This document shows positions 18,611 to 28,049 of a stretch of DNA of 64,000 nucleotides, in pieces. The DNA is taken from the NCBI RefSeq assembly GCF_003390325.1, contig NZ_QUOK01000002.1, forward strand, positions 124,001-188,000, in the 5' to 3' direction. A program made the translations under genes and the position numbers. Source of the stretch: Rhodohalobacter sp. SW132. GTDB lineage: Bacteria > Bacteroidota > Rhodothermia > Balneolales > Balneolaceae. How positions within the stretch are numbered: position 1 is the first letter of the stretch; each line of letters starts with the position of its first letter. The notes beneath the pieces were generated by a model, which did no database searches, was not told the origin of the DNA, and was given only the letters and a program-made list of their open reading frames with translations.

Positions 18611-20524
18611 ATGTCACGAATTTTCAGAATGAATATACTTACCAGGTGTACCGGGTTTTTCCTCCTCATGTTTATTGTAGCTGTCGGCTGTTCATCGGAG
18701 TCTGATGAGGAGCAGGAGCTCGGTTCTGAAGAGATCAGAACACTTCCCATGGAAAAACTGCAGCTTGATGAACTGACAGGATTTCAGCCCACCGGAGATA
18801 ACTGGACAATTGCCGGGAATGTGCAGTCCGATTACCAGGCAGAACACTCGATGGACGTTTCGGATGGAACCGGAGTTCTGGTGAATCTGGGTGATGGGGA
18901 TGAAGATCACATTTTTACAGATTTTGAACATGGTGATATAGAGCTGAAACTTGAATTCCTGGTACCGCGGGGCTCCAATTCCGGTCTCTATTTTCAGAGT
19001 CGTTACGAGGTTCAGATCCTCGATAGCTGGAGAGTGGAAGAACCGCAATTTTCCGATCTTGGCGGAATTTACGCCCGTTGGGATGGTTCGCGTCCCGATG
19101 GAGATGAACATTTTGAGGGATCGGCACCATCCGTAAACGCCGCCCTGGCTCCCGGTCTGTGGCAGGAGTACCATATATTGTTCAGAGCACCCCGGTTTGA
19201 TGACGCCGGGAATAAAACAGCGAATGCCCGTTTTGAATGGGTGGAGCTGAACGGCGTTCGGGTTCAGGAAAATGTTGAGCTTTCAGGTCCAACACGTGAA
19301 GCTGCATATGAAGATGAGACAGAAACAGCACCGCTGATGATTCAGGGAGATCATGGCCCGGTGGCGTTTCGAAATATGGAATATAAACTCTACGGACAGA
19401 CCGATTCTCTTTCGGTAGGCGAGCTGAACTACAGGGTATATGATTACGAGGGCGATCGAACGCCGGTGAACTTTGATGAGCTTGAACTGCTGGCAGAAGG
19501 TACAGTCGATTCATTCAATGTATCCCAGGTGAGCCCGAAAGGAGACCGCTATGCAGTGGTGCTCACAGGAGAACTGAACGTACCCGTTTCAGGAGACTAC
19601 CTTTTTCAGACGCGCATGAATAACGGTGGAAATTTTTATATCAATGATGAATTGATCATTGAAAATACCGGCGAACTGGATGAACAACAGCTGGGCCGAA
19701 TCATTCATCTTGATGAGGGCACACACGACCTGAAGCTCACTCACTTTCAGATTCAATGGGGGACATACGCTTCTCTGGTTTATGAAGGGCCGGGGATGGA
19801 GCGGCGTTCACTGGCTTCAACGGAACCGTATACCGGAGGAACTCAGGAAGATCCGCTCACTGTACAGCCGGAATCAGACCGCACAGAAATTGTCGGCGGA
19901 TTTACAAATTACGGTGGCGAAAAACGCACACACACTCTCTCCGTTGGACATCCGGATGGAATTCATTACAGTTATGATTTGAATCGTGCGGCTCTGTTAA
20001 AAGTCTGGCGCAATCCTTTTGCCGATGTATCACAAATGTGGCGGGGAAGGGGACATGAGCAGCTTTTGGCTCCAATGAATGCGGCCGTCGAAGAATCTTC
20101 GGGGATATCTTTTATGATTGTTGGATCTGATGACGCTTTTGACAATCACCGGCTGAGTTCAGATTACGGAGTAGATGAGTATCAGTTAAACAGCTCGGGT
20201 GAACCCACATTTATAAGCCATCATGGTGATGTGCGGATTGAAGACCACATTTCACCATCCGATGATGGCACAGAATTTATCCGCACCCTCCGTTTTGAAC
20301 GAGATGAGCAGAATGATAACGGAGCTGCACGAATTGCGCAGGGGAGTTCAGTGGAACAGCTGCCAAACGGGCTCTACAGGGTAAACGGAAGATATTATTT
20401 AGAGATTCTTGATGATGGAGGCCAATCACCCGAAGTCATCGAAAACGGGGATATTCAGGCACTCATCATTCCGGTGTTACGAGGTCAGAATTCATCTGAA
20501 ATTCGATATCAGCTCATCTGGTAA
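18611..20524 (+). CDS. DUF1080 (3-keto-disaccharide hydrolase-like) lipoprotein with PA14 domain
   Basis: A 637-residue surface-type lipoprotein: lipobox AVGC (Cys near 26), then an acidic SSESDEEQELGSEE tail. Residues about 45-260 form a DUF1080 jelly-roll (GDIELKLEFLVPRGSNSGLYFQSRYEVQILDSW, QGDHGPVAFRNMEYKLY). About 290-395 looks like a PA14 carbohydrate-binding module (VSGDYLFQTRMNNGGNFYINDELI, YASLVYEGPG). The last 220 residues are unassigned. Known: characterised DUF1080 members act on 3-keto-glycosides, cleaving the glycosidic bond by elimination or hydrolysis. It sits 24 bp before the propeller-cupredoxin gene, a natural candidate to supply oxidised sugars outside the cytoplasm (inference). 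Confidence 0.87.
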   Translation: MSRIFRMNILTRCTGFFLLMFIVAVGCSSESDEEQELGSEEIRTLPMEKLQLDELTGFQPTGDNWTIAGNVQSDYQAEHSMDVSDGTGVLVNLGDGDEDHIFTDFEHGDIELKLEFLVPRGSNSGLYFQSRYEVQILDSWRVEEPQFSDLGGIYARWDGSRPDGDEHFEGSAPSVNAALAPGLWQEYHILFRAPRFDDAGNKTANARFEWVELNGVRVQENVELSGPTREAAYEDETETAPLMIQGDHGPVAFRNMEYKLYGQTDSLSVGELNYRVYDYEGDRTPVNFDELELLAEGTVDSFNVSQVSPKGDRYAVVLTGELNVPVSGDYLFQTRMNNGGNFYINDELIIENTGELDEQQLGRIIHLDEGTHDLKLTHFQIQWGTYASLVYEGPGMERRSLASTEPYTGGTQEDPLTVQPESDRTEIVGGFTNYGGEKRTHTLSVGHPDGIHYSYDLNRAALLKVWRNPFADVSQMWRGRGHEQLLAPMNAAVEESSGISFMIVGSDDAFDNHRLSSDYGVDEYQLNSSGEPTFISHHGDVRIEDHISPSDDGTEFIRTLRFERDEQNDNGAARIAQGSSVEQLPNGLYRVNGRYYLEILDDGGQSPEVIENGDIQALIIPVLRGQNSSEIRYQLIW

Positions 20525-20548
20525 CCTGAACCATCCATTCACGATTTT

Positions 20549-22528
20549 ATGAAATACGTTATGAAGCCATCAAAAACAGATATTTTTCCATTTATAGCCG
20601 CACTGAGTTTGTTCATTTGTTTCGGGCAATCCGCGCTCTTTGCCCAGTCATCCGATCGCAGTGAGTCCGATTATTTTACGATATCAACCCTGAATATTCC
20701 GGACGAAATCGTGATGGAAGCCGGCGGACTTTCTTTTGATGATGAGGGAAACCTGGCTGTGGTTACGCGCAGGGGGGAAGTGTGGATTGTGAATAACCCC
20801 CAAAGTGATAATCCATCGTTCAGCCGTTTTGGTCAGGGCCTGCATGAGCCGCTCGGAATTGCATATCGGGAAGGCGCATATTATATCGCTCAGAGGGGTG
20901 AACTGGTACGTCTGGAGGATAGCAGTGGCGACGGGTATGCAGATCTGTATCAAACCATCTATCGCTGGCCGCTCACGGGAAACTATCATGAGTATTCATA
21001 CGGCCCAAAATTTTTACCGAATGGTGATATGCTCGTTACGCTCAACCTGTCTTGGATCGGTTATGGTGCGAGTCTGACCGACTGGCGCGGATGGATGCTG
21101 CGAATTACACAGGATGGTGAGATGACACCCTTTGCAACCGGTCTTCGTTCCCCGCTAGGGTTTGCACTAAATGCAGAAGGCGATATTTTTTATACTGAAA
21201 ATGAGGGCGACTGGGTCGGATCGGGATGGATGACTCATCTCGAAGAGGGTGATTTTGCCGGTCATCCGGAAGGATTGAGATGGACCGAAATGGAAGGCTC
21301 ACCCCTCGATCTTCGTTTTGATGATATCGATGATTCGGAAGGATTGACCCTCTATGAGCAATCACAAAACATCCCGGAGATCAAAAATCCTGCAACCTGG
21401 TTTCCGCATACGATTATGGGAATATCCACATCCGATATTTTACTCATCGAAAATGACGACCAGGTTGGTCCTTTTGCAGGTCAGTTTCTGGTAGGCGACC
21501 AGGGACATTCCAAAATCATGCGGGTTTATCATGAGAAAGTAAATGGCGAATACCAGGGAGCCGTGTTCGATTTCAGGGAAGGATTTCAATCCGGAATCAT
21601 AAAGCTGGAATGGGGACCGGATGACCAGATTTACGTGGGAATGACAAGCCGCGGCTGGGGATCCACAGGCCGGGATCAATATGGCGTTCAGCGGATGCGG
21701 TGGAATGGCGAAATCCCGTTTGTAATGCAGAAAATCAACGCAGAATCAAATGGGTTTACGCTGACGTTTACAGAACCTGTTGATCATCAAAGCGCAATGG
21801 ATATCAACAATTACAGCGTAACTGATTTTACCTACCGGTATGATGCTGCTTATGGAAGCCCGGTGATCAATCGTCAGAACAAAACAATCACACGTTTGTC
21901 GGTTGCCGATGACGGGATGAGTGTTCGCCTTTATGTTGATGGGCTCCGTGAAGGATATATCAATGAGGTGCAGGCCGCGGGTGTGCTCAATGAAGCGGGA
22001 CAGAATCTGTTGCATTCTGCCGGATATTATACTCTGAATAACCTGCCGGAAGGAGAACGGTCTGCTGTAGCGGATGGTACGGGAGTGGATCGTCCGGACG
22101 ACGAACCGGGTCCGTCAGCAAAAAAAGTTACGGAACGTCCGTCAGATTGGGATACCGGGCCGAATATGAGAATACAGCTCGCTACAGAACCGGGCTTGCA
22201 GTACGATCAGACACTCATCACGGTTCAGGCCGGCAGCCGGGTTGCCCTTACCTTTGAGAACGATGATGATATGGCTCATAACGTGGTTATTACTCTTCCG
22301 GAATCCGCCGATCAGGTGGGAGAAGCCGCAATGAGGCTCGGGTTGGATGCCGATGCGCTGGAGTTCGTTCCCCGCTTAGAGGAAGTTCTGTTTCATACAT
22401 CCATGCTTCAGCCCGGCCAGAGTGAAACAATCTATTTCGAAGTTCCCGAAACTCCGGGTGATTACGACTTTGTATGTACATTTCCCGGACATCACATCTC
22501 TATGCGCGGCATTTTTAGAGTTGAGTAG
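20549..22528 (+). CDS. Secreted propeller sugar-dehydrogenase-like protein fused to a cupredoxin domain
   Basis: A 659-residue exported protein with a signal peptide ending near ALFAQ. Residues about 45-400 form a beta-propeller like PQQ-dependent or PVC-type dehydrogenases (EPLGIAYREGAYYIAQRGELVRLEDSSGDG, GLRSPLGFALNAEGDIFYTENEGDW). A beta-sandwich linker follows (about 405-500). The C-terminal domain (about 545-659) is a type-1 copper protein: His near 576 in DMAHNV and the Cys, His and Met of VCTFPGHHISMRG give the usual ligand set. Inferred: electrons from sugar oxidation pass to copper and on to a respiratory acceptor. Cofactor use by this propeller is not proven. It forms an operon with the upstream DUF1080 gene. 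Confidence 0.85.
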   Translation: MKYVMKPSKTDIFPFIAALSLFICFGQSALFAQSSDRSESDYFTISTLNIPDEIVMEAGGLSFDDEGNLAVVTRRGEVWIVNNPQSDNPSFSRFGQGLHEPLGIAYREGAYYIAQRGELVRLEDSSGDGYADLYQTIYRWPLTGNYHEYSYGPKFLPNGDMLVTLNLSWIGYGASLTDWRGWMLRITQDGEMTPFATGLRSPLGFALNAEGDIFYTENEGDWVGSGWMTHLEEGDFAGHPEGLRWTEMEGSPLDLRFDDIDDSEGLTLYEQSQNIPEIKNPATWFPHTIMGISTSDILLIENDDQVGPFAGQFLVGDQGHSKIMRVYHEKVNGEYQGAVFDFREGFQSGIIKLEWGPDDQIYVGMTSRGWGSTGRDQYGVQRMRWNGEIPFVMQKINAESNGFTLTFTEPVDHQSAMDINNYSVTDFTYRYDAAYGSPVINRQNKTITRLSVADDGMSVRLYVDGLREGYINEVQAAGVLNEAGQNLLHSAGYYTLNNLPEGERSAVADGTGVDRPDDEPGPSAKKVTERPSDWDTGPNMRIQLATEPGLQYDQTLITVQAGSRVALTFENDDDMAHNVVITLPESADQVGEAAMRLGLDADALEFVPRLEEVLFHTSMLQPGQSETIYFEVPETPGDYDFVCTFPGHHISMRGIFRVE

Positions 22529-22893
22529 ATTCTTTAAACGTATTAATCGGCAGTGAACTTTTTGCTGCCGATGATGAGATGTCTTTATGGGAATTATTCC
22601 TCTCGCACATCTTTCAAGTTATTGAGAAGATGGATTCTTATATAATGCATTGGTGATCTGACTGATGCAGATGCTCTCCAAAGTTTTTCATCTAAACCAC
22701 TGTTATAAATTGAGATAAAGTGTAATCTTCACACTTACTTCATATAATTCTCAGGTTTAGCAGAATCATCAAAAAAAAATTCAATTCTGCTAAAAATGAA
22801 ATTGCACTGAGGAGAGATACATAACAAATCATGTTATATCGAATGAACACATTTCTGAAAGCAACAGATGATTAAGCACTTGATACTCAACAA

Positions 22894-22905
22894 GTAAGCG
22901 CTTAC
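22894..22905. promoter_or_regulatory. LacI-family-type operator GTAAGCGCTTAC
   Basis: A perfect 12-bp palindrome with the central CG of LacI/CcpA-family sites (AAGCGCTT core). It lies 238 bp before SusC2. No LacI-family regulator is encoded in the window, so the binder would be encoded elsewhere. Confidence 0.55.
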
Positions 22906-23003
22906 ATCATATAAACAATCTACGTTTGCTGTGTAGCGAAAACAATAAAAGACACTGAAACGTGTAAGGGTGTATGTTTCTTATGAAAAACTTTTATATA
23001 TGG

Positions 23004-23019
23004 AAGGGCTTTTTTATAA
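23004..23019 (+). promoter_or_regulatory. Leader motif AAGGGCTTTTTTATAA, copy 2
   Basis: Identical over 16 bases to part of the motif at 9885-9902. It lies 124 bp before SusC2. Confidence 0.35.
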
Positions 23020-23029
23020 TGTGAAGCAG

Positions 23030-23048
23030 ATGTAATATTATTTTACAT
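23030..23048. promoter_or_regulatory. Inverted repeat ATGTAA-N7-TTACAT
   Basis: Two perfect 6-bp arms 95 bp before the SusC2 start. Possible regulator half-sites, or the stem of a small leader hairpin. Confidence 0.25.
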
Positions 23049-23142
23049 TTAGTTCGTTCCCACTGTGCCGGGAACAAAAGCTTCACCTAATTGCACAGAA
23101 GATGTAACTGCTACACTGTCACATTAACCACAGGTAATTCAT

Positions 23143-26100
23143 ATGAATGGAAAATGGCTACAAAAAAATGACCTCAAGGCAGGATTGACGGGAAGCGCTA
23201 CCGGGATGCTTGCCGCAGGAAATGTCTGGTATAAAGGAATCATCCGAATATCGCTCACCTTCGGATTGATAGCAATAATGGGCGTTTATTCTGCATTTGC
23301 CCAGGATCGGGTAACAATAACAGGAGTTGTTACAGATGCACAGGATGGTTCCTCACTGCCCGGTGTAAATGTAACGGTTCAAGGCTCACAGGAAGCTACC
23401 GGTTCTACAATTGGTACAACCACGAATATGGATGGAGAGTACACCGTACAGGTACCGGGGGAGCTCAATTTTCTTGAGTTTTCTTTTATTGGCTATCAAA
23501 GACAGGTAGTTGAAATTGATGGGCGGACTGAGATAGATGTAGAACTTCAGCAGGATCTTCAGCTTCTGGATGATGTAGTTGTAGTAGGATATGGCACGCA
23601 GGACCGGAGGCAGATTACCGGATCAATTTCCAGCGTTAGTTCTGAAGATTTTGTTACGGGGAATGTGGGTAGTGCTGCTGAACTGATTCAGGGTAAAGTT
23701 CCGGGGCTGAATATTTCGCGCGCCGGTGGAAATCCGAATGAACCTCCAACATTGCGACTTCGGGGTGTTTCCAGTTTTGGCGGGGCACAATCACCGCTGA
23801 TTGTTGTGGATGGAATTGTAGGTGCAGATCTCGCAAACATCGATCCCAACGACATTGAATCGATCGATGTACTTAAAGATGCGTCTGCAGCCGCAATTTA
23901 TGGTACCCGGGGCGGAGCCGGTGTAATCGCGATTACCACAAAGAAAGGGGTTGCCGGTGAAACATCTGTATCCTACAGCGGGTCAATGACCCTAAACGGT
24001 GTGGAAAACAAAGTTGATATGCTGAGTGCAGATGAATTCAGAGAGCTTTCGGAGCTAACACCTTTCGAAATCAATGACTTGGGTGGAAATACAGACTGGT
24101 TTGATGAGATTACACAACGAAGCCATACTCAAATTCACAATCTATCGATCTCTGGGGGAACCCAGGCAACCACTTATAGAGTCTCTGGTAACTTTCGCGA
24201 GAGTCAGGGTCTACTTCGTACAACTGGGTTTGAGCAGTTAGGCGGGCGATTGAACATCAATCATCGCGCTTTAAATGATCAGCTTACACTCACAATTGAT
24301 TTGGGGGCCACGAACCGCGAGGAGGATTACGGTTTTAATAACGCTTTCCGTTATGCTGCAACGTTCAACCCAACCGCACCGGTACGCGCTTCGGGTTTTG
24401 ACAACACTGGCGGATACGTAGAGATTGATGCATTCGACATATTTAATCCCGTTGCCATTGTTGAAACTGCTGAAGATGTACGACAACGACGCCGGCTGAA
24501 CGCCTCGTTCCGGGCCGATTACGAATTTGATCATCTCGTCCCCGGCTTAAGTGCATCAGCATTCTACTCAACTGAAACCTTCTCGGGAACGGAAAACCGG
24601 TTCTGGGCGAGAACCAATAAGTTTACAGGTGGTGCAACAACGTCATCTCTCGGCCGCGGCCAGGCTGAAAGGCTGGCGAGGGATAATAAAAGAGAACAGC
24701 TCGATTTTACCGCTAATTATATAAACACCATTTTTCAGGATCTTCGGGTAGAAACTCTTGCCGGGTACTCATTTCAGGATTTTGAGAGCAGCGGAACCAC
24801 GGTTGCTGGGGGTGACTTTATCTCTGATGCGGTTCGCGCCAACAATCTCGAATTTGCCCAGGATTTCAACAACGGGCTGGGTACAGTTCAGAGTTTCCGA
24901 AACAGCAATCGTCTGATTGCCGGTTTCGGTCGAATCAGCATGAACTGGGATGATACCTATTTCGCCAATGCAAGTATTCGCCGTGAAGGTTCTTCAAGAT
25001 TTGGTGTAAATAACCGATGGGGAACATTCTGGTCAGTCGGGGCAGGCATGGAGGTAACCAACCTGGTTGATTTAGGACTGATAGATCGATTAAGACTTCG
25101 CGGAAGCTATGGGCTTACAGGTCTCGACGCTCCGTTTGATGGTATTTCCAGACTTCGGTTCGCACCAAGAGGAAACTTCTTCGTAGGGGGCAGTTTTGTT
25201 CAGAGTTTCGGCCCGGTTAGTAATGATAACCCGGATCTGAAATGGGAAGAGACTGGCGAGTATAATATCGGGGTGGACTTTTCCATGTTCGATGAACGTC
25301 TTACCGGTATTGTAGAATATTATCAAAAAGTTACTTCTGACCTGATTTTTGAGATCGAAGTTCCGGTACCTCCAAATCTCTTCCCAACATCTTTCATCAA
25401 TGTTGGTGAAATCGAAAATAAAGGGATTGAAGTTACACTCAACTACGATGTACACCGATCACAAAACGCAATGTACAACACAGGTATTACATTCACGACC
25501 TATGAAGTAAACCTGAACCAGTTCGAATCAGATGTTCCGCGATATATCGCGAATGTGGGATCACCCGGCCAGAACAATACTCAGATGGTGCGTCTGCGTG
25601 AAGGTGAGCCTCTCGGGCAGATTTGGGGGCCAAGATTTCACAGCATCGGTGATGACGGCCGCTGGAGATTTATTCCTGCCGAGTGGAATGGTGAATTTGA
25701 CACTCTTCTTTTCAGCGATGAAGTGGCCCGTGAAGATGAGGCTATTATCGGTAACGGAATTCCTGAGTTTGAACTGGGCTGGTCAAATTCCGTTCGGTTC
25801 CGGAACTGGGACTTCAACGCATTTATCCGGGGAGTTTTTGGGCATGATCTCGTAAACAGTACGCGAGTATTCTTCGAGAATCCAATTAACATAACTACCT
25901 ATAACGTTACAAAATCTGCATTTGACCTTATTGATCTGGAATCAGCCCCGGCTTATTCAAGCTACCATGTTGAAGATGCATCATTCATAAGACTGCAAAA
26001 TATGTCTATCGGGTATACTGTGCCTTTGCCCGCTACAAGTATGATCAACCGCCTGCATCTTTCAGTCTCAGGTAACAACCTGTTTACAATTACAGGATAT

Positions 26101-26223
26101 GATGGAATTGATCCCGAAGTGCGCTGGCTGGATGGTGGCGATCCGCTGGCACCGGGAATTGAGCGGAGAGAGCAATGGTATTCCGCACGCTCATTTACCT
26201 TCGGAATTAATCTTGATTTTTAA
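23143..26223 (+). CDS. SusC/RagA-family TonB-linked outer-membrane transporter (SusC2)
   Basis: A 1026-residue SusC-type importer. The N-terminus is long: about 30 polar residues precede the hydrophobic signal core (ISLTFGLIAIMGVYSAFAQ, cleavage near 51). The carboxypeptidase-regulatory-like domain is at about 55-135 (GVVTDAQDGSSLPGVNVTV). The plug shows DDVVVVGYGTQ, LIVVDGIVG, IESIDVLKDASAAAIYGTRGGAGVIAITT. The barrel ends in FGINLDF. No STN domain is present. The upstream region holds a LacI-type operator, so control is likely by a sugar-responsive repressor or activator rather than anti-sigma signalling. SusD2 starts 18 bp after the stop. Confidence 0.95.
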   Translation: MNGKWLQKNDLKAGLTGSATGMLAAGNVWYKGIIRISLTFGLIAIMGVYSAFAQDRVTITGVVTDAQDGSSLPGVNVTVQGSQEATGSTIGTTTNMDGEYTVQVPGELNFLEFSFIGYQRQVVEIDGRTEIDVELQQDLQLLDDVVVVGYGTQDRRQITGSISSVSSEDFVTGNVGSAAELIQGKVPGLNISRAGGNPNEPPTLRLRGVSSFGGAQSPLIVVDGIVGADLANIDPNDIESIDVLKDASAAAIYGTRGGAGVIAITTKKGVAGETSVSYSGSMTLNGVENKVDMLSADEFRELSELTPFEINDLGGNTDWFDEITQRSHTQIHNLSISGGTQATTYRVSGNFRESQGLLRTTGFEQLGGRLNINHRALNDQLTLTIDLGATNREEDYGFNNAFRYAATFNPTAPVRASGFDNTGGYVEIDAFDIFNPVAIVETAEDVRQRRRLNASFRADYEFDHLVPGLSASAFYSTETFSGTENRFWARTNKFTGGATTSSLGRGQAERLARDNKREQLDFTANYINTIFQDLRVETLAGYSFQDFESSGTTVAGGDFISDAVRANNLEFAQDFNNGLGTVQSFRNSNRLIAGFGRISMNWDDTYFANASIRREGSSRFGVNNRWGTFWSVGAGMEVTNLVDLGLIDRLRLRGSYGLTGLDAPFDGISRLRFAPRGNFFVGGSFVQSFGPVSNDNPDLKWEETGEYNIGVDFSMFDERLTGIVEYYQKVTSDLIFEIEVPVPPNLFPTSFINVGEIENKGIEVTLNYDVHRSQNAMYNTGITFTTYEVNLNQFESDVPRYIANVGSPGQNNTQMVRLREGEPLGQIWGPRFHSIGDDGRWRFIPAEWNGEFDTLLFSDEVAREDEAIIGNGIPEFELGWSNSVRFRNWDFNAFIRGVFGHDLVNSTRVFFENPINITTYNVTKSAFDLIDLESAPAYSSYHVEDASFIRLQNMSIGYTVPLPATSMINRLHLSVSGNNLFTITGYDGIDPEVRWLDGGDPLAPGIERREQWYSARSFTFGINLDF

Positions 26224-26241
26224 AATAACCAGGTCAACACT

Positions 26242-27897
26242 ATGAATAAAAGAATGAAAACGTACAAAAAACGAACATTTGCATGGCTTCTTCTCCTGCC
26301 GGTCCTTTGGATAGGATCGTGTACGGATCTGACCGAAACCGTTCATAACCAGGTAACCGCCGATCAGTTTTTTCAAACTGATGAGGAGTTTATTTCAGCC
26401 CTGGGTGATGCATACGGGCCGATGACCAGCTTCGGTGGAAACTGTTGTGTAACGGCAATAAATGAAGTATCCAGCGATGAAATTGTGGTAACACAAAAGG
26501 GTGCTGACTGGGAAGATGGCGGCGTGTGGATTCGGCTGCATCGCCATACATTTACTCCGTCTGATGACGTGATTAACAACACATGGAACAATTTTTTCAG
26601 TGGTGTTGGTAATGCCAATCGACTGATTTTTCAATTTGAAACGGTTGTTGAGGCTGGTAATGTAAGTGAAGAAGATGCCGCTGCATTTATTGGTGAATTA
26701 AGGGCGCTGAGGGCATTTTACTACTACCAGCTGCTGGATAATTTTGGCAATGTTCCCATTGTAACCAGTTTTGAAGGGGCACCTGAAAGTCCGCCACAAC
26801 CCAGTACTGATTTTCAGCAGGGCCGCACCGAAGTGTTCAATTTTGTTGAACAAGAACTGCTGGAAGTACTTGACCAGGTGGATACCGATGTGAACGCTAC
26901 ACTTGGAAGAGTGAATCGTTGGGTTGTTCACATGACGCTGGCTAAACTCTACCTGAATGCTGAAGTCTACACCGGACAACCACGCTGGGAGGATGTTATT
27001 ACACATACGGATGCAATCATCGATTCTGGTAATTTTAATCTATTGGTTGATTACTCAGAGAACTTTATCGTAAATAACACCGGCAGCGCGGAGCATATAT
27101 TTACGATCCCATTTAATGAGATTTTCCTGGGAGGATTTCAGCTTCATGTGATGACAAACCACATTCTCAGCCAGCCCGCGTTTAATTTTGGTGAGCAGCC
27201 GTGGAACGGCTTCCAAACCGTTGCTGATTTTTATGAATCGTATATCGATCCGGATCAAAATCCGGGTCCACAGGGAGAGGTTGTTGGGATGAGCCCTACC
27301 GGGGATATGACCACGGGTACGCTCGACAACAGACTCAGTAATTTCCTGGTCGGACCGCTTCTGGATCTTCAGGGTAATCAAATTGAAGACCCGGGTGTTG
27401 AGAGTTCCGACCCTGTCGGTCCTCCGATTGTTCATACTCCATACATCAATGAATTGGCACCTGGTGGCTGGAGACAGGCAGGAGCCCGTATTGCCAAATA
27501 TGAGATGGAGATCGGGTTAAGTGGGGCCAGTATGAATAACGACATGGTGATTTATCGCTATTCAGATGTTCTTCTGATGAAAGCAGAAGCTCTCTGGAGA
27601 ATGAACCCATCCGATACGGATGCCCTGATGCTGGTAAACGAAATCCGAAACCGTGCCGGAGTGGATCCTTTTGATAATTTGGACGCTGACAGACTCCTGG
27701 CCGAAAGGGGCCGTGAACTCTTCTGGGAGGTCGTTAGACGGCAGGATCTGATTCGCTTCGAAGGCAATACCGGACTAACTCGCTTTAACGATCCATGGTG
27801 GGAAAAAACGTCCAACAATCCGGACCGAAATGTATTTCCAATACCACAAAATCAGTTAGAAGCAAACTCAAGCCTGGTTCAGAATCCGGGATATTAA
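26242..27897 (+). CDS. SusD/RagB-family outer-membrane lipoprotein (SusD2)
   Basis: This 551-residue SusD-type partner of SusC2 has lipobox WIGSC (Cys 27) followed by TDLTETVHNQVT, nearly the same opening as SusD1 (TDLSENVYDQIT). Family segments are RALRAFYYYQLLDNFGNVPIVTSF, ALWRMNPSD in the C-terminal helices, RGRELFWEVVRRQDLIRF, and the closing QNPGY. SusD1 and SusD2 share so much local wording (HRH...W, LYLNAEVYTG) that they probably bind related ligands (inference). The gene ends the SusCD2 transcript at a strong terminator 28 bp on. Confidence 0.94.
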   Translation: MNKRMKTYKKRTFAWLLLLPVLWIGSCTDLTETVHNQVTADQFFQTDEEFISALGDAYGPMTSFGGNCCVTAINEVSSDEIVVTQKGADWEDGGVWIRLHRHTFTPSDDVINNTWNNFFSGVGNANRLIFQFETVVEAGNVSEEDAAAFIGELRALRAFYYYQLLDNFGNVPIVTSFEGAPESPPQPSTDFQQGRTEVFNFVEQELLEVLDQVDTDVNATLGRVNRWVVHMTLAKLYLNAEVYTGQPRWEDVITHTDAIIDSGNFNLLVDYSENFIVNNTGSAEHIFTIPFNEIFLGGFQLHVMTNHILSQPAFNFGEQPWNGFQTVADFYESYIDPDQNPGPQGEVVGMSPTGDMTTGTLDNRLSNFLVGPLLDLQGNQIEDPGVESSDPVGPPIVHTPYINELAPGGWRQAGARIAKYEMEIGLSGASMNNDMVIYRYSDVLLMKAEALWRMNPSDTDALMLVNEIRNRAGVDPFDNLDADRLLAERGRELFWEVVRRQDLIRFEGNTGLTRFNDPWWEKTSNNPDRNVFPIPQNQLEANSSLVQNPGY

Positions 27898-27924
27898 TCC
27901 AGCAGTTAACATTATTACATTGAA

Positions 27925-27959
27925 GACACTCCGGTTCTTTACCGGGGTGTCTTTTTTTT
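27925..27959 (+). terminator. Rho-independent terminator after SusD2
   Basis: GACACTCCGGT and ACCGGGGTGTC form an 11-bp stem with one G-U pair and a 5-base loop, followed by eight T residues. Confidence 0.9.
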
Positions 27960-28049
27960 ATCTCACAAAATTGATACCATCAAAAATGCCTGTTCCGCCG
28001 GGCTGATTTGTAATACCGCACAGATATCAATGTTCGTTGTACAGGCAAT

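Larger units (their letters stand above)
22529..23142. other. Long regulatory intergenic region before SusC2
   Basis: These 614 bp have no convincing gene. A hairpin ATCGGCAG/CTGCCGAT (22546-22572) lies just after the previous stop but has only a weak T tract. Further on come a LacI-type operator (22894-22905), the leader motif (23004-23019) and an ATGTAA-N7-TTACAT inverted repeat (23030-23048). Confidence 0.6.
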
